A stretch of 64,000 bases of DNA from an uncultured Collinsella sp. (GCA_900765115.1 CAAFQK010000024.1:23090-87089), one strand, 5' to 3'; shown: positions 38,627 to 46,766, numbered from the stretch's first letter. Translations and numbers: made by a program. Notes: a model not told the origin generated them from the sequence alone.

Positions 38627-39223
38627 ATGGATAACGCAATTGACGAGCTCATAGCGGAATGCGGGGAAATCCTAGCAAACCCCGATTCCTACAACCTCGT
38701 GAGCGAGGCCAAGAGAATCGAGTCGGCGCTAGAGACAGTGGTGCCCAAGGTCCGCGTGGGCCTGAAGATGTTCCGCGCGACGATTGGCGGGCAGTCGTCA
38801 TACGGGAGGAAAGATGCCGCCGAGGACATACGGCGGCTACAGGCGAAAGCGAAGCTGTACGCCGATGACAGGCGCATGAGTTATGAGATTGAAAAGATGA
38901 AGTCCTCCACGGCGAGGACAAACGTGAGCGTCGAGCAGCACGCAGACAGCAATGCGACCTCAAGCTCGAGCTCGACGTCCTCATCTTCGCTGAGGGCATC
39001 CGTCGACAACTTGATGGAGACGATCGCTGCGGACCAGGGACTCACTACGGAAGACAAAGACATGCTCGCAGCATGCCTCGCCCAGATGGAATTGGCAGCA
39101 AAGCGTGGCGACCAGGCATCGCTGGCCGACCGCATGATCAAGGGATTGGAGATAGCGAAGAAGGGCGGTGAACTGGTAGCAGGCATCCTCTCCATCGGAG
39201 GGAAGATTGCGGGCTTCCTCTAG
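38627..39223 (+). CDS. Unknown accessory (moron) protein, 198 aa
   Basis: Start chosen at MDNAIDELIAECGEILANPD; an upstream in-frame ATG at 38564 lies in the repeat. Helical N-terminus, a Ser/Thr-only linker (SSSSSTSSSSLRAS), then a helical domain and an ending GGELVAGILSIGGKIAGFL that looks membrane-active. It lies right after the repressor in the rightward lysogeny arm and its cassette is bounded by repeats, a typical place for superinfection immunity or abortive-infection genes. No known family recognised. Confidence 0.6.
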   Translation: MDNAIDELIAECGEILANPDSYNLVSEAKRIESALETVVPKVRVGLKMFRATIGGQSSYGRKDAAEDIRRLQAKAKLYADDRRMSYEIEKMKSSTARTNVSVEQHADSNATSSSSSTSSSSLRASVDNLMETIAADQGLTTEDKDMLAACLAQMELAAKRGDQASLADRMIKGLEIAKKGGELVAGILSIGGKIAGFL

Positions 39224-39510
39224 ACGCCCATGTACCCGATGAGGACCCATTGCCCGGTCTGCGGGCACCTCACAGCGCGCACGTCGTACTCGGATGCCAG
39301 AGAGTACGCGCACGGCCTGAGCGTCGCAAACGGGACGGGGCCCGCGGTGTCGTCCTTCACGCCCAGGGCGACGACCCTCACGGTGTCCCCGCGCTCCTGC
39401 GACACGAGCTCGTACCCCAAGCTCAACGGGATGCCTGTGAGCCCGTCGTAGATCATCGTGTCGAGGGAATCGTCCTCGTACGTGTATGCGCCGACGCTGT
39501 AGCGAGCCAT
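39220..39510 (-). CDS. Hypothetical protein, 96 aa, convergent partner
   Basis: MARYSVGAYTYEDDSLDTMI, then beta-rich (ELVSQERGDTVRVVALGVKD) ending QWVLIGYMGV. GGAGG precedes the ATG. Stop overlaps the stop of the 38627 gene by 4 nt on the other strand. Could be an independent lysogenic gene. Unrecognised. Confidence 0.55.
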   Translation of the reverse strand: MARYSVGAYTYEDDSLDTMIYDGLTGIPLSLGYELVSQERGDTVRVVALGVKDDTAGPVPFATLRPCAYSLASEYDVRAVRCPQTGQWVLIGYMGV

Positions 39511-39609
39511 GGGTACCTCCAGGAGCGGGAATGGTGTTCATCACGATTATGACCCGCGGCGCGGCTAGGTTTTTTCGGTTTTTTCTAAAAAACCCAAACG
39601 GGTGCACCG

Positions 39610-39655
39610 AAACGCCAGTTACTCCCCCATTTTCGTAACCCAACGAAAATGGGCA
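39610..39655. repeat. Cassette-flanking repeat with terminator hairpin, right copy
   Basis: Similar to 38526-38570. Within it, CCCATTTTCGT (39626-39636) pairs perfectly with 39643-39653 around a 6-nt loop. Confidence 0.68.
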
Positions 39656-39709
39656 GGCAGCTGATTAAGTTGTTGCAGAAAGCGCAACGACTGCCGCTAA
39701 ACAAAGAAA

Positions 39710-39736
39710 CCCCGTGCGGCAATCTTGGCGGATCCG
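39710..39736. repeat. 27-bp direct repeat left of hicAB
   Basis: Identical over 27 bp to 40524-40550; similarity extends a further ~10 bp to the left (aaacaaa). Brackets the toxin-antitoxin pair. Confidence 0.85.
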
Positions 39737-39763
39737 TGTGGTCAATTTTAAAACTGTAAATAC

Positions 39764-39793
39764 TTGATAATTTACTTGATTGCTAACTATCAA
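39764..39793. promoter_or_regulatory. HicB operator candidate
   Basis: TTGATA (39764) and TATCAA (39788) form an inverted repeat overlapping the -35 box; a third TTGAT lies between them. Confidence 0.55.
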
Positions 39794-39804
39794 CTGTTTA
39801 TAAT
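39776..39804 (+). promoter_or_regulatory. hicAB promoter
   Basis: TTGATT and TATAAT with exactly 17 bp between them, 22 bp before the hicA ATG and its AAAGGAGGAG site. Confidence 0.85.
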
Positions 39805-39826
39805 TAAATTGTCGAAAGGAGGAGAG

Positions 39827-40015
39827 ATGCCCAAGGAGCAGGAGCCCGCGCAGGTGCTCAAGCGGTTCAAGAAGGAGGGTTGGACGCTCTACACCGGCAA
39901 GGGCAGCCACGTGGTCGCGCGAAAGGACGGGGTCCAGATCAGCGTGCCCACCTCCAAGAAGGAGATACCGATAGGGACGTACCGAAAAATAGCTAAGACG
40001 GCGGGGTGGCTCTAG
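39827..40015 (+). CDS. hicA: HicA toxin
   Basis: 62 residues from the ATG behind AAAGGAGGAG. LKRFKKEGWTLYTGKGSHVV holds the G-S-H with the catalytic histidine of the double-stranded-RNA-binding-like HicA fold. It cleaves mRNA when not bound by HicB. It is the first gene of the pair, the order of typical hicAB loci. Confidence 0.88.
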   Translation: MPKEQEPAQVLKRFKKEGWTLYTGKGSHVVARKDGVQISVPTSKKEIPIGTYRKIAKTAGWL

Positions 40016-40041
40016 CCCCGCCCCCTTGGGGGTCGAAAGAT

Positions 40042-40500
40042 ATGAAGACATACGTTTACCAGGCGGTGCTCACACCCGACGAGGACGGCGGCTACGACGT
40101 GGAGTTTCCCTCACTGCCGGGATGCTTCACCTGCGGCGACACGATTGCCGAGGCCGCCGAGCAGTCCGTGGACGCGGCGAGCACCTACGTGGCCGCGCTC
40201 GTGAAGGACGGTCTTGCCGTGCCTGAGCCCGAGTTCATCGAGCCCGCAGACGGCGGGCTCTCCATGATGGTCGCCTTCTCCACGGACGAGGGATACATCG
40301 TGGAGGGCGAGACGGTCTCGGCGGCCGAAGCCGCGCGCAGGCTCTCCGTCTCCCCCGGCAGGATCACCCACATGCTCGACTCGGGGATCCTTACGGGCTA
40401 CCGCAAGGGCCGCCGCACCTACGTGACCGTGGAGAGCATAGCGGCGCGCCTGACCGACACGCCCCGCTCGGGCAGGCCCAAGCGCCGCGCGGTCGCGTAG
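40042..40500 (+). CDS. hicB: HicB antitoxin with C-terminal HTH
   Basis: 152 residues from the ATG at 40042. Residues 1-70 are the partial RNase-H-like HicB fold (DEDGGYDVEFPSLPGCFTCG). Residues ~95-145 (AAEAARRLSVSPGRITHMLD, then YRKGRRTYVTVESI) are an excisionase-like helix-turn-helix that would bind the operator upstream of hicA. Basic tail. It neutralises HicA and represses the operon. Confidence 0.85.
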   Translation: MKTYVYQAVLTPDEDGGYDVEFPSLPGCFTCGDTIAEAAEQSVDAASTYVAALVKDGLAVPEPEFIEPADGGLSMMVAFSTDEGYIVEGETVSAAEAARRLSVSPGRITHMLDSGILTGYRKGRRTYVTVESIAARLTDTPRSGRPKRRAVA

Positions 40501-40522
40501 CCGGCCTCAACGCAAACAAAAA

Positions 40523-40558
40523 GCCCCGTGCGGCAATCTTGGCGGATCCGCACGGGGC
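40523..40558 (-). terminator. 11-bp hairpin after hicB, leftward terminator-like
   Basis: GCCCCGTGCGG and its exact complement around a 14-nt loop; on the minus strand followed by TTTTTG. It includes the right copy (40524-40550) of the 27-bp repeat. Confidence 0.7.
40524..40550. repeat. 27-bp direct repeat right of hicAB
   Basis: Same 27 bp as 39710-39736. Confidence 0.85.
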
Positions 40559-40596
40559 ATATGCCCTCCGGCAAAAGGGAAAGGCAGGACCATTAT

Positions 40597-41835
40597 ATGG
40601 CAACCAGTGAGAACTCAAGGTCAAAACTCGGCTCGAAGCGCGAGGTCGCGCCCGGCAAGTGGGTGATTCGCGTCCAGGCCGGCTTCCGCGCGGACGGGCA
40701 CGTGCGCCGCGTGTCGCGCACCGTATACGGCACCGAGACCGAGGCCGATATCGCCATCGCCCAGCTCGCGCAGGAGCTGGGCGTGTCCCAGGCGGCGCAC
40801 GCGGGCGTGACGCTCGACATGTACTACTGGGGCGTGTTCCGCGACTCCCCCAGCAACCGCGGCAAGCCGCGCTCCCGCGCGAGCCTGCGCGAGTACGACG
40901 GGCAGATGTGCAACTACATCTCCCCCGTCCTGGGGAGCATCGACATCTCCGAGATCACCCACGACATGATGCGCAGCTGCATCGAGCGCTCGGGCGCGCC
41001 GGCAAAGACCAAGACGACGCTGCGCGCCGTCATGCGCCGAGCCTTCGACGACGGCTGGGTGACGGTGGAGCCCTTCCGCCGCCGCGTCATCGCGCCCAAA
41101 GCGAAGCAGGCACCAGTGGAGCCGTGGAGCATCCCCGAGGCCGCCGAGGCGCTGCGCAGGCTCGCCGCCAGCGACGACCGCGCCGATCTGGTCATGAACG
41201 CCTACTTGATTCTGGGCCTGAGCGGCCTGCGCAAGGAGGAGGCGCTGGCGGTGCGCCCGTGCGACCTCAAGGTCACCACGACCTACGACTTCGCCACGGG
41301 CCAGCCGACCGTCTCGGAGTACATCGAGGTCTGTCGCGCGTACACGGACGAGGACGGCGTGAAGGAGACCAAGAACGCCCATTCCGTGCGCACCGTGCCG
41401 GTTTTATTAGCGGGCCGCGAGCGCCTGCACCAGATCATGGACGAGTTGCGCCCGAGCATAACCGTCGAGGGCGGCACTTCGGTTACGGAGCAGGTGCGCG
41501 AGTGGAGCGGGCAGCGCATCGTGAACATGCGCGGCGACAACCTCGTGCGCGCCTGGCGGCGCATGTGCGTACGCCATGATCTGCGGTATATCCCGCCCAA
41601 GGCCCTGCGCCACACGTCCGAGACCATCATGGCGGCGACCGAAGTCGACCCGCTGAGCATCATGGATTTGCACGGTCATACGGACCTGGGGACAGATTAC
41701 CGCCATTACATCAAACCGGGCCTCGCGGAGCGCGAGAAGGCCGCCAGGCAGGTCGGGCGCGCCCTGCAGATCGTCGAGGGCGGCGGCGCGGACGGCGGTT
41801 TTAATGACACCGGTCTGGGTGCCGAAACGCTCTAA
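40597..41835 (+). CDS. Phage integrase (tyrosine recombinase)
   Basis: 412 residues from the ATG at 40597 (AGGA 7 nt upstream). N-terminal arm-binding domain (REVAPGKWVIRVQAGFRADG), core-binding domain ~70-180, catalytic domain with SGLRKEEALAV (Arg I), PPKALRHTSET (box II; Lys where His is usual) and DLHGHTDLGTDYRHY (His, Tyr). It sits 160 bp from attR, so it is the enzyme for tRNA-Lys integration. Confidence 0.9.
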   Translation: MATSENSRSKLGSKREVAPGKWVIRVQAGFRADGHVRRVSRTVYGTETEADIAIAQLAQELGVSQAAHAGVTLDMYYWGVFRDSPSNRGKPRSRASLREYDGQMCNYISPVLGSIDISEITHDMMRSCIERSGAPAKTKTTLRAVMRRAFDDGWVTVEPFRRRVIAPKAKQAPVEPWSIPEAAEALRRLAASDDRADLVMNAYLILGLSGLRKEEALAVRPCDLKVTTTYDFATGQPTVSEYIEVCRAYTDEDGVKETKNAHSVRTVPVLLAGRERLHQIMDELRPSITVEGGTSVTEQVREWSGQRIVNMRGDNLVRAWRRMCVRHDLRYIPPKALRHTSETIMAATEVDPLSIMDLHGHTDLGTDYRHYIKPGLAEREKAARQVGRALQIVEGGGADGGFNDTGLGAETL

Positions 41836-41874
41836 ATTGCATTTTCTAGGTCCACTACCTGCAAAATGCATAAA

Positions 41875-41908
41875 ACGCCCCCTGCCGCGCATAAACGGCA
41901 GGGGGCGT
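41875..41908. terminator. Terminator after integrase
   Basis: 13-bp perfect stem ACGCCCCCTGCCG with its complement, 8-nt loop, A-runs on the left and AAAA on the right, thus bidirectional-like. Confidence 0.78.
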
Positions 41909-41954
41909 AAAACACGAACGGTAACGGACGGTTATGATTTGGCTTCTCGGTAAA

Positions 41955-41984
41955 CAAAAAAGGTCAGCGCCGAAGCGCTGACCT
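41955..41984 (-). terminator. Phage-supplied terminator of the tRNA operon
   Basis: 10-bp perfect stem AGGTCAGCGC with its complement, 4-nt loop, TTTTTT on the minus strand. It lies within the prophage, 11 bp beyond the tRNA-Lys CCA. Confidence 0.88.
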
Positions 41985-41994
41985 GTGCGTTCTT

Positions 41995-42070
41995 TGGTGG
42001 GCCGTCAGGGGGTCGAACCCTGGACCTTGGGATTAAGAGTCCCCTGCTCTACCAACTGAGCTAACGACCC
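41995..42070 (-). tRNA. tRNA-Lys(CTT), intact, prophage target
   Basis: 7-bp acceptor stem (GGGTCGT with ACGGCCC, one G-T pair), D arm, anticodon loop with CTT, T arm, discriminator A and encoded CCA. Its 3' half is the attR core. Confidence 0.95.
41996..42041. other. attR, right prophage attachment site
   Basis: 46-bp copy of 3805-3850. Here it is continuous with the true 5' half of the tRNA gene. Confidence 0.92.
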
Positions 42071-42092
42071 GATATCAACACGAAGCAAGAAC

Positions 42093-42170
42093 TGGGGTGG
42101 GTAAAGGGACTCGAACCCTCGACCTACGGGACCACAACCCGTCGCTCTAGCCAACTGAGCTACACCCACC
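42093..42170 (-). tRNA. tRNA-His(GTG)
   Basis: Anticodon GTG; extra G at -1 facing C73 as in all bacterial tRNA-His; CCA encoded. 22 bp before tRNA-Lys in the same direction, so co-transcribed. Confidence 0.93.
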
Positions 42171-42335
42171 GTGTCCTGTGCGCTTCGCGCTCGACTATTA
42201 TTGCAAGGAACGCCACGCGATGCAAGCCCCAATTTTCAAGAATTTTGAAAAGAGTTTTTCGAGACCGTTTCGAGCATTTCCCACCGGTTTCATAGGAGTA
42301 AACTTGCCCCACTGCAAATGCTCGAAAGGACCGGC

Positions 42336-43517
42336 ATGAAAGAACTCTCCAACCGCACGGCAACGTTTACCGATTCGGTCATCCGCCGCATGACGCGCAT
42401 CTCCAACAAGTATGGCGCCGTCAACCTGTCACAGGGCTTCCCCGACTTTGATCCCCCGGCGCAGCTGCTCAATAGCCTCAGCACCATCGCCACCGACCCC
42501 AAGCCGCTCTACCACCAGTACTCCATCACCTGGGGCTCCCAGGCCATGCGCGAGGCGCTTGCCGCCAAGCAGGAGCACTTTATGGGCACGCCGATCAACC
42601 CCAACGAGAACATCGTGGTCACATGCGGCTCCACCGAGGCCATGATGGCCGCCATGATGACGGTCACGAACCCCGGCGACAAGGTCGTCATCTTCTCGCC
42701 GTTCTACGAGAACTACGGCGCCGACACCATTCTCTCGGGTGCCGAGCCCATCTATGTGCCGCTCAACCCGCCCACATTCGACTTTGACCGCGAGACGCTC
42801 GAGGCAGCCTTCCGCGACAACGACCCCAAGGCCATCGTCCTGTGCAACCCTTCCAACCCTTGCGGCAAGGTCTTTACGCGCGAGGAGCTCACCTTCATCG
42901 CCGACCTCTGCAAAAAGTACGACGCCTACTGCATTACCGACGAGGTATACGAGCACATCGTCTATGCGCCCCACGAGCACGTCTATATGGCCACGCTGCC
43001 CGGCATGTTCGAGCGAACCATCAGCTGCAGCTCGCTGTCTAAGACGTACTCCATCACCGGTTGGCGCTTGGGCTACACCATCGCCCCGGCCCAGATCACC
43101 GAGCGTATCAAGAAGGTCCACGACTTTCTCACCGTGGGTGCCGCCGCTCCCCTGCAGGAAGCCGTTGTCACCGCCCTCAACTTCGACGACAGCTATTACG
43201 ATGAGGTCCTTGACCTCTATGCCGCCAAACGCGACCTGTTCTGCCAGGGACTCGACAGTATCGGTCTTGAGCATAACGTGCCGCAGGGCGCCTACTACGT
43301 CATGATGGACATCTCTGAGTTTGGCTATGACAGCGACCTCGAATTCTGCGAGGATCTCGCGTCTATGGTGGGCGTGGGCGCCGTGCCCGGCTCGAGCTTC
43401 TTCCGCGAGCCCGTCAACCATCTGATTCGTTTCCACTTTGCCAAGCGAGACGAGACGCTTAACGCGGCACTGGAGAACCTCAAGTCGCTACGTGATAAAA
43501 TCAAGCCGCGCGGGTAA
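42336..43517 (+). CDS. PLP-dependent aminotransferase class I/II
   Basis: 393 residues from the ATG at 42336 (GAAAGGA 6 nt upstream). NLSQGFPDFDPPAQL is the N-terminal substrate region; PSNPCGKVF and ITDEVYEHIVY contact the cofactor; SSLSKTYSITGWRLGY contains the Schiff-base lysine. Closest in pattern to kynurenine/methionine/aspartate-type transaminases. The amino acid cannot be told from the sequence. A terminator follows. Confidence 0.88.
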   Translation: MKELSNRTATFTDSVIRRMTRISNKYGAVNLSQGFPDFDPPAQLLNSLSTIATDPKPLYHQYSITWGSQAMREALAAKQEHFMGTPINPNENIVVTCGSTEAMMAAMMTVTNPGDKVVIFSPFYENYGADTILSGAEPIYVPLNPPTFDFDRETLEAAFRDNDPKAIVLCNPSNPCGKVFTREELTFIADLCKKYDAYCITDEVYEHIVYAPHEHVYMATLPGMFERTISCSSLSKTYSITGWRLGYTIAPAQITERIKKVHDFLTVGAAAPLQEAVVTALNFDDSYYDEVLDLYAAKRDLFCQGLDSIGLEHNVPQGAYYVMMDISEFGYDSDLEFCEDLASMVGVGAVPGSSFFREPVNHLIRFHFAKRDETLNAALENLKSLRDKIKPRG

Positions 43518-43545
43518 GGACGGCCCGGCAACTAAAGCAACCAAA

Positions 43546-43585
43546 GAAGCCCCGCACCGCCCGCCGCGTTGCGAGGCTTCTTTTT
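43546..43585 (+). terminator. Terminator of the aminotransferase gene
   Basis: Stem GAAGCC plus CGCA with complements (one mismatch), then TTTTT. Confidence 0.8.
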
Positions 43586-43658
43586 ATAGAACTTTCTTAA
43601 ATGGTTTAGAGCTCTATACTTTAGTCACGGAGCAACTCGTCCCTGAGAGAGGAATACT

Positions 43659-44549
43659 ATGGCAGAGCAGCAGCTTATCGGAGCGCTCGAGGCCGGTGGC
43701 ACCAAGATGGTCTGCGCCACGGGCTATGCGGACGGTACGGTCCTAGAGCGCGAGCAGATCGCGACCACGACCCCGCAGGAGACCGTTGAGGCCGTCAACG
43801 CATGGTTTGCTGACAAGGGCATCGCCGCGCTGGGCATCGGCGCATTTGGCCCCACCGCAGTCAACCCCGCTTCGCCCCAATACGGCAAGATCCTGGAGAC
43901 GCCCAAAACGGCATGGCGCTACTTTGACCTGCTGGGCACTATCCAAAACGAGCTCAATATCCCCTGCGGCTACGATACCGACGTCAACGTCGCTTGCTTG
44001 GGCGAGGTCACCTTTGGCTGCGCGCAGGGCCTCACCGACGTGGTGTACCTGACGATCGGCACCGGCGTGGGCGCCGGCGTGCTCTCGGGCGGCCAGCTTG
44101 TGCACGGCATGATGCATCCCGAGGCCGGCCATATCCTGGTCACGCGCGACCCGCGCGACACCATCGGCGAGCATAGCGCCTGCCCCTTCCATGACAACTG
44201 CCTCGAGGGCCTCATCGCCGGCCCTGGCGTTAAAAAGCGCTGGGATGGCAAGAGCGCCGGAGACATGGCCGACGACCCGGAGGCCATGGACCTGCTCGCA
44301 GGCTATCTGGCACAGGCGCTCATGACCTACACGCTGTGCTACGCGCCGCAAAAGATCATCATCGGCGGCGGCGTGGCCGACCACACCCCCATCGTGCCGC
44401 TCGCACGCAAGAAGTGTGCCGAAATGCTCAACGGCTATATCGTCACGCCCGAGGTCAACGACATCGATACCTACATTGTCAACAACAGCCTCGAGGGCAA
44501 GCAGGGCATCATGGGCTGCCTGGCCCTGGGCGCACAGGCGCTTCAGTAG
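43659..44549 (+). CDS. ROK-family sugar kinase, fructokinase-like
   Basis: 296 residues. ATP-binding start IGALEAGGTKMVCA, GAFGPTAVNPASP, catalytic-loop CGYDTDVNVACLGE and GTGVGAGVLSGGQ. The zinc site H-P-E-A-G-H with C-P-F-H-D-N-C-L-E-G is of the ROK type. These features are typical of bacterial fructokinases of the ScrK/GmuE type. It phosphorylates a free hexose for glycolysis. Own ribosome site (gagagga). Confidence 0.86.
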   Translation: MAEQQLIGALEAGGTKMVCATGYADGTVLEREQIATTTPQETVEAVNAWFADKGIAALGIGAFGPTAVNPASPQYGKILETPKTAWRYFDLLGTIQNELNIPCGYDTDVNVACLGEVTFGCAQGLTDVVYLTIGTGVGAGVLSGGQLVHGMMHPEAGHILVTRDPRDTIGEHSACPFHDNCLEGLIAGPGVKKRWDGKSAGDMADDPEAMDLLAGYLAQALMTYTLCYAPQKIIIGGGVADHTPIVPLARKKCAEMLNGYIVTPEVNDIDTYIVNNSLEGKQGIMGCLALGAQALQ

Positions 44550-44631
44550 CAGACGCACCCACAGGGCGTGGCGCGCTCGGCAAATCTAACCTACGGAACG
44601 ACGCCACCACGCCCCATATAAGCCCTCAAAT

Positions 44632-44678
44632 AAAAAAGGCCGCCTAGGACCAAACAATACGTCCTAGGCGGCCTTTTT
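44632..44678. terminator. Bidirectional terminator between converging genes
   Basis: 17-bp stem (GGCCGCCTAGGAC part perfect) with a 10-nt loop, A-run left and T-run right. It includes the last codons of the VanZ-like gene. Confidence 0.9.
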
Positions 44679-45113
44679 GGCGTGCATCAGCGACCGTAAG
44701 AGATATCGGAGCACAACGCCCGTTGCCGCTCCACAGCAGTCGATCATCACATCGGTGATCATGCCGGCGCGTCCCGGCACAAAGAGCTGAATCGTTTCGT
44801 CGATCGAGGGAATCAGCAGCAGGAACACCGCCGTGGGCAGCAGCACGTCAAAGGTGCGCCGGCCCTCAAGATCAAAGGCGTGCGTTGCCAGGATGCCGAG
44901 CACCATATACTCGGTAAAATGCGCGCACTTGCGAACAACAAAGTTGGTCACCCATGCATATGGAAGTCCCACGCCGTGCAGGAAACCGCGGATAGCTTCC
45001 ATGACCGTCAGGCTCAGCGAGCCCGACCCCGAGCCGGGAACCAGCGAATTGCCCCAGATCAAGAGCGCCATCAGGCAGGTCACGACCGCCCATTTTCGAT
45101 TGATCTTAACCAT
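44664..45113 (-). CDS. VanZ-like membrane protein
   Basis: 149 residues with four hydrophobic helices. Family marks: VVRKCAHFTEYMVLGILATH and IPSIDETIQLFVPGRAGMITDVMIDCCG, which are the conserved K-x-x-H-x-x-E-Y and D-E-x-x-Q...R...D-x-x-x-D patterns of VanZ. In enterococci VanZ gives low-level teicoplanin resistance, but most homologs have unknown roles. Confidence 0.85.
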   Translation of the reverse strand: MVKINRKWAVVTCLMALLIWGNSLVPGSGSGSLSLTVMEAIRGFLHGVGLPYAWVTNFVVRKCAHFTEYMVLGILATHAFDLEGRRTFDVLLPTAVFLLLIPSIDETIQLFVPGRAGMITDVMIDCCGAATGVVLRYLLRSLMHAKKAA

Positions 45114-45120
45114 GCAGAAG

Positions 45121-46521
45121 TTATGCCTCCGCGCGGAGCGGCGCGAAGCTGGCGGTACCGCCCTCGATAACGCTCAGATAGGCACGGCCCGTACGCTTGG
45201 CGGTAGAGGACTGCAGGCGCTCGATCTCTTCCTCGAGGATCTGATTGACGCGCTCGTGACGACGATTTTCCATAATGCCGGCGGCAATAGCCTCGGCTCG
45301 CTCGATGCTCTCGCGCGAGATACGGGCAGTATCCTCGGGGAACACAGCGCTGTGACGGCCGACATACGCGGGGGCGGCAGGCTGAGGGGCAGCGACGGGA
45401 GCGGGGGCTGCAGCAGGAGCGGGCTCGTCGATCTCGTCCAGAATCGCGGTGGCGGCGGCCCACATGTCCTCGTGGCCCGAGTAATCGGCCATGGGGACAT
45501 CAACCTCGAGCGAGGCGTCCGGAAGGTCGCCGGTGTCAATGCGATCTTGGGCATCAATCGATGCGGTGATGGCTGCAGGCTCATCGAGGTCATCGAGATC
45601 GATGTCCGCGGCACCGGAGATGATAGGCATGCTGGCGAGGTTTGCGTTGTACGGCGCAGCCTCAGCCGCCTGCTGCTGGGCAGGAGCGCCCCAAAGCGAG
45701 CTTTCGGCGGCACGGCGGGCGGCAACGGCCTCCTCGTCCGCGGTCATGGCTTCATCAACGTAAGAATTATCGGCAGAAGCGTTCGCGTCCGCCGAGGTAG
45801 CGCCGTAGGCGTTATTGACTGCCGCGTTGGCAACGAGTGCCACGAAAGCCGCCGTGCTGCCCGCAGGGGCGGCCTGGGAGCCCGACACGGCGCGTGCCGC
45901 GGCGGCGATGTCATCGCGATTGAAGGAGCCGGTCTGCCCGCCGTTGGTGAGCTCGTCGATGGCGACTTGATAGACGTCGCGCGAGCGTGCAGGGTCGCAG
46001 CTAACCGGCGAATCGTCGTCGAGCATACTGTCGATCATGGACCAAGCCTCGGCCTCGTCCATAGCATCTGCGGCTCGAGCGATGGTAGGGACACCATCAT
46101 CGACATGACGGCGCTGGAACGCACCAGTCAGGCCGGAAAGGAATGCCGAGGTAGACTGCTCCGACTGAGCCTGAGAAGCAGAAGTCGCAGCGTAAGGAGT
46201 CGCATCCTGCTGCTGAGCTGGAATCGAGGCGGTCTTGAACTCGCTTTGATGCTGATTGAGATTGGCGGCACCGCCCATGGCATCGGGCTGGAACAGACGC
46301 TCTTCACGCTGCGCACGATACTCGGAGATACCCAGCGAGGCGGCATAGATGCCCACGCCCGCCACCGCGCCCACGGCGAAGGGAACCGCACCCGCCACGA
46401 CCGTCTCGTTCACCGACGAAAACGGCAGCGTCGCGGCATACATAACCACGGGAGCGGCAAGGCCGATCCCGCACGAAAGTCCGGCAAGGACTGCTCGTTG
46501 TGTTGCATCAGAAGAAGCCAT
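45121..46521 (-). CDS. Membrane-anchored acidic protein of unknown function
   Basis: 466 residues from the ATG at 46521 (GGGGAGAG upstream). Two N-terminal membrane helices (about 9-31 and 40-63), then a long Ala/Asp/Glu-rich, mostly disordered region, and a C-terminal helix with RRHERVNQILEEEIERLQSS ending near VIEGGTASFAPLR. It is 7 nt from vanZ in the same direction. No known family. Its layout suggests an anchored scaffold. Confidence 0.7.
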   Translation of the reverse strand: MASSDATQRAVLAGLSCGIGLAAPVVMYAATLPFSSVNETVVAGAVPFAVGAVAGVGIYAASLGISEYRAQREERLFQPDAMGGAANLNQHQSEFKTASIPAQQQDATPYAATSASQAQSEQSTSAFLSGLTGAFQRRHVDDGVPTIARAADAMDEAEAWSMIDSMLDDDSPVSCDPARSRDVYQVAIDELTNGGQTGSFNRDDIAAAARAVSGSQAAPAGSTAAFVALVANAAVNNAYGATSADANASADNSYVDEAMTADEEAVAARRAAESSLWGAPAQQQAAEAAPYNANLASMPIISGAADIDLDDLDEPAAITASIDAQDRIDTGDLPDASLEVDVPMADYSGHEDMWAAATAILDEIDEPAPAAAPAPVAAPQPAAPAYVGRHSAVFPEDTARISRESIERAEAIAAGIMENRRHERVNQILEEEIERLQSSTAKRTGRAYLSVIEGGTASFAPLRAEA

Positions 46522-46766
46522 GAGCTCTCCCCATCTTCCAGCACCCAAATCGCATCATTCAGTTGGCTGCGCGAGAGAAGATGAAGCGGGGCTATGCCCC
46601 AAAGCAACGGTATATGGTTCGTTTCATCTGCGTTTTCCGTCGCGAAGCTTAAAAGCTATTATGCGAAACCGCCCTGCCGATTGCAAGCGACGATGTCGGA
46701 TTGAAACGGGAAACCTGCTGCTCGTCGGTCTTATGGTTAAAAATAAGCGCGGAGCGGCGATATGGA

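Larger units (their letters stand above)
39511..39826. other. AT-richer intergenic region before hicAB
   Basis: Contains the right copy of the first cassette repeat with its hairpin, the left copy of the second repeat, and the hicAB promoter and operator. No gene seen. Confidence 0.7.
3805..42041. mobile_element. Complete siphovirus-type prophage in tRNA-Lys with DGR
   Basis: Bounded by the 46-bp att core. It contains an integrase next to attR, divergent Cro/CI-like regulators, replication and partition-like genes, terminase, portal, capsid, tail chaperones with frameshift, tape measure, tail proteins, holin and endolysin. No module is obviously broken, so it may be inducible. The tRNA-Lys gene at the right end remains intact because the phage supplies its 3' half. 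All morphogenesis genes point left and lysogeny genes point right. Confidence 0.95.
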
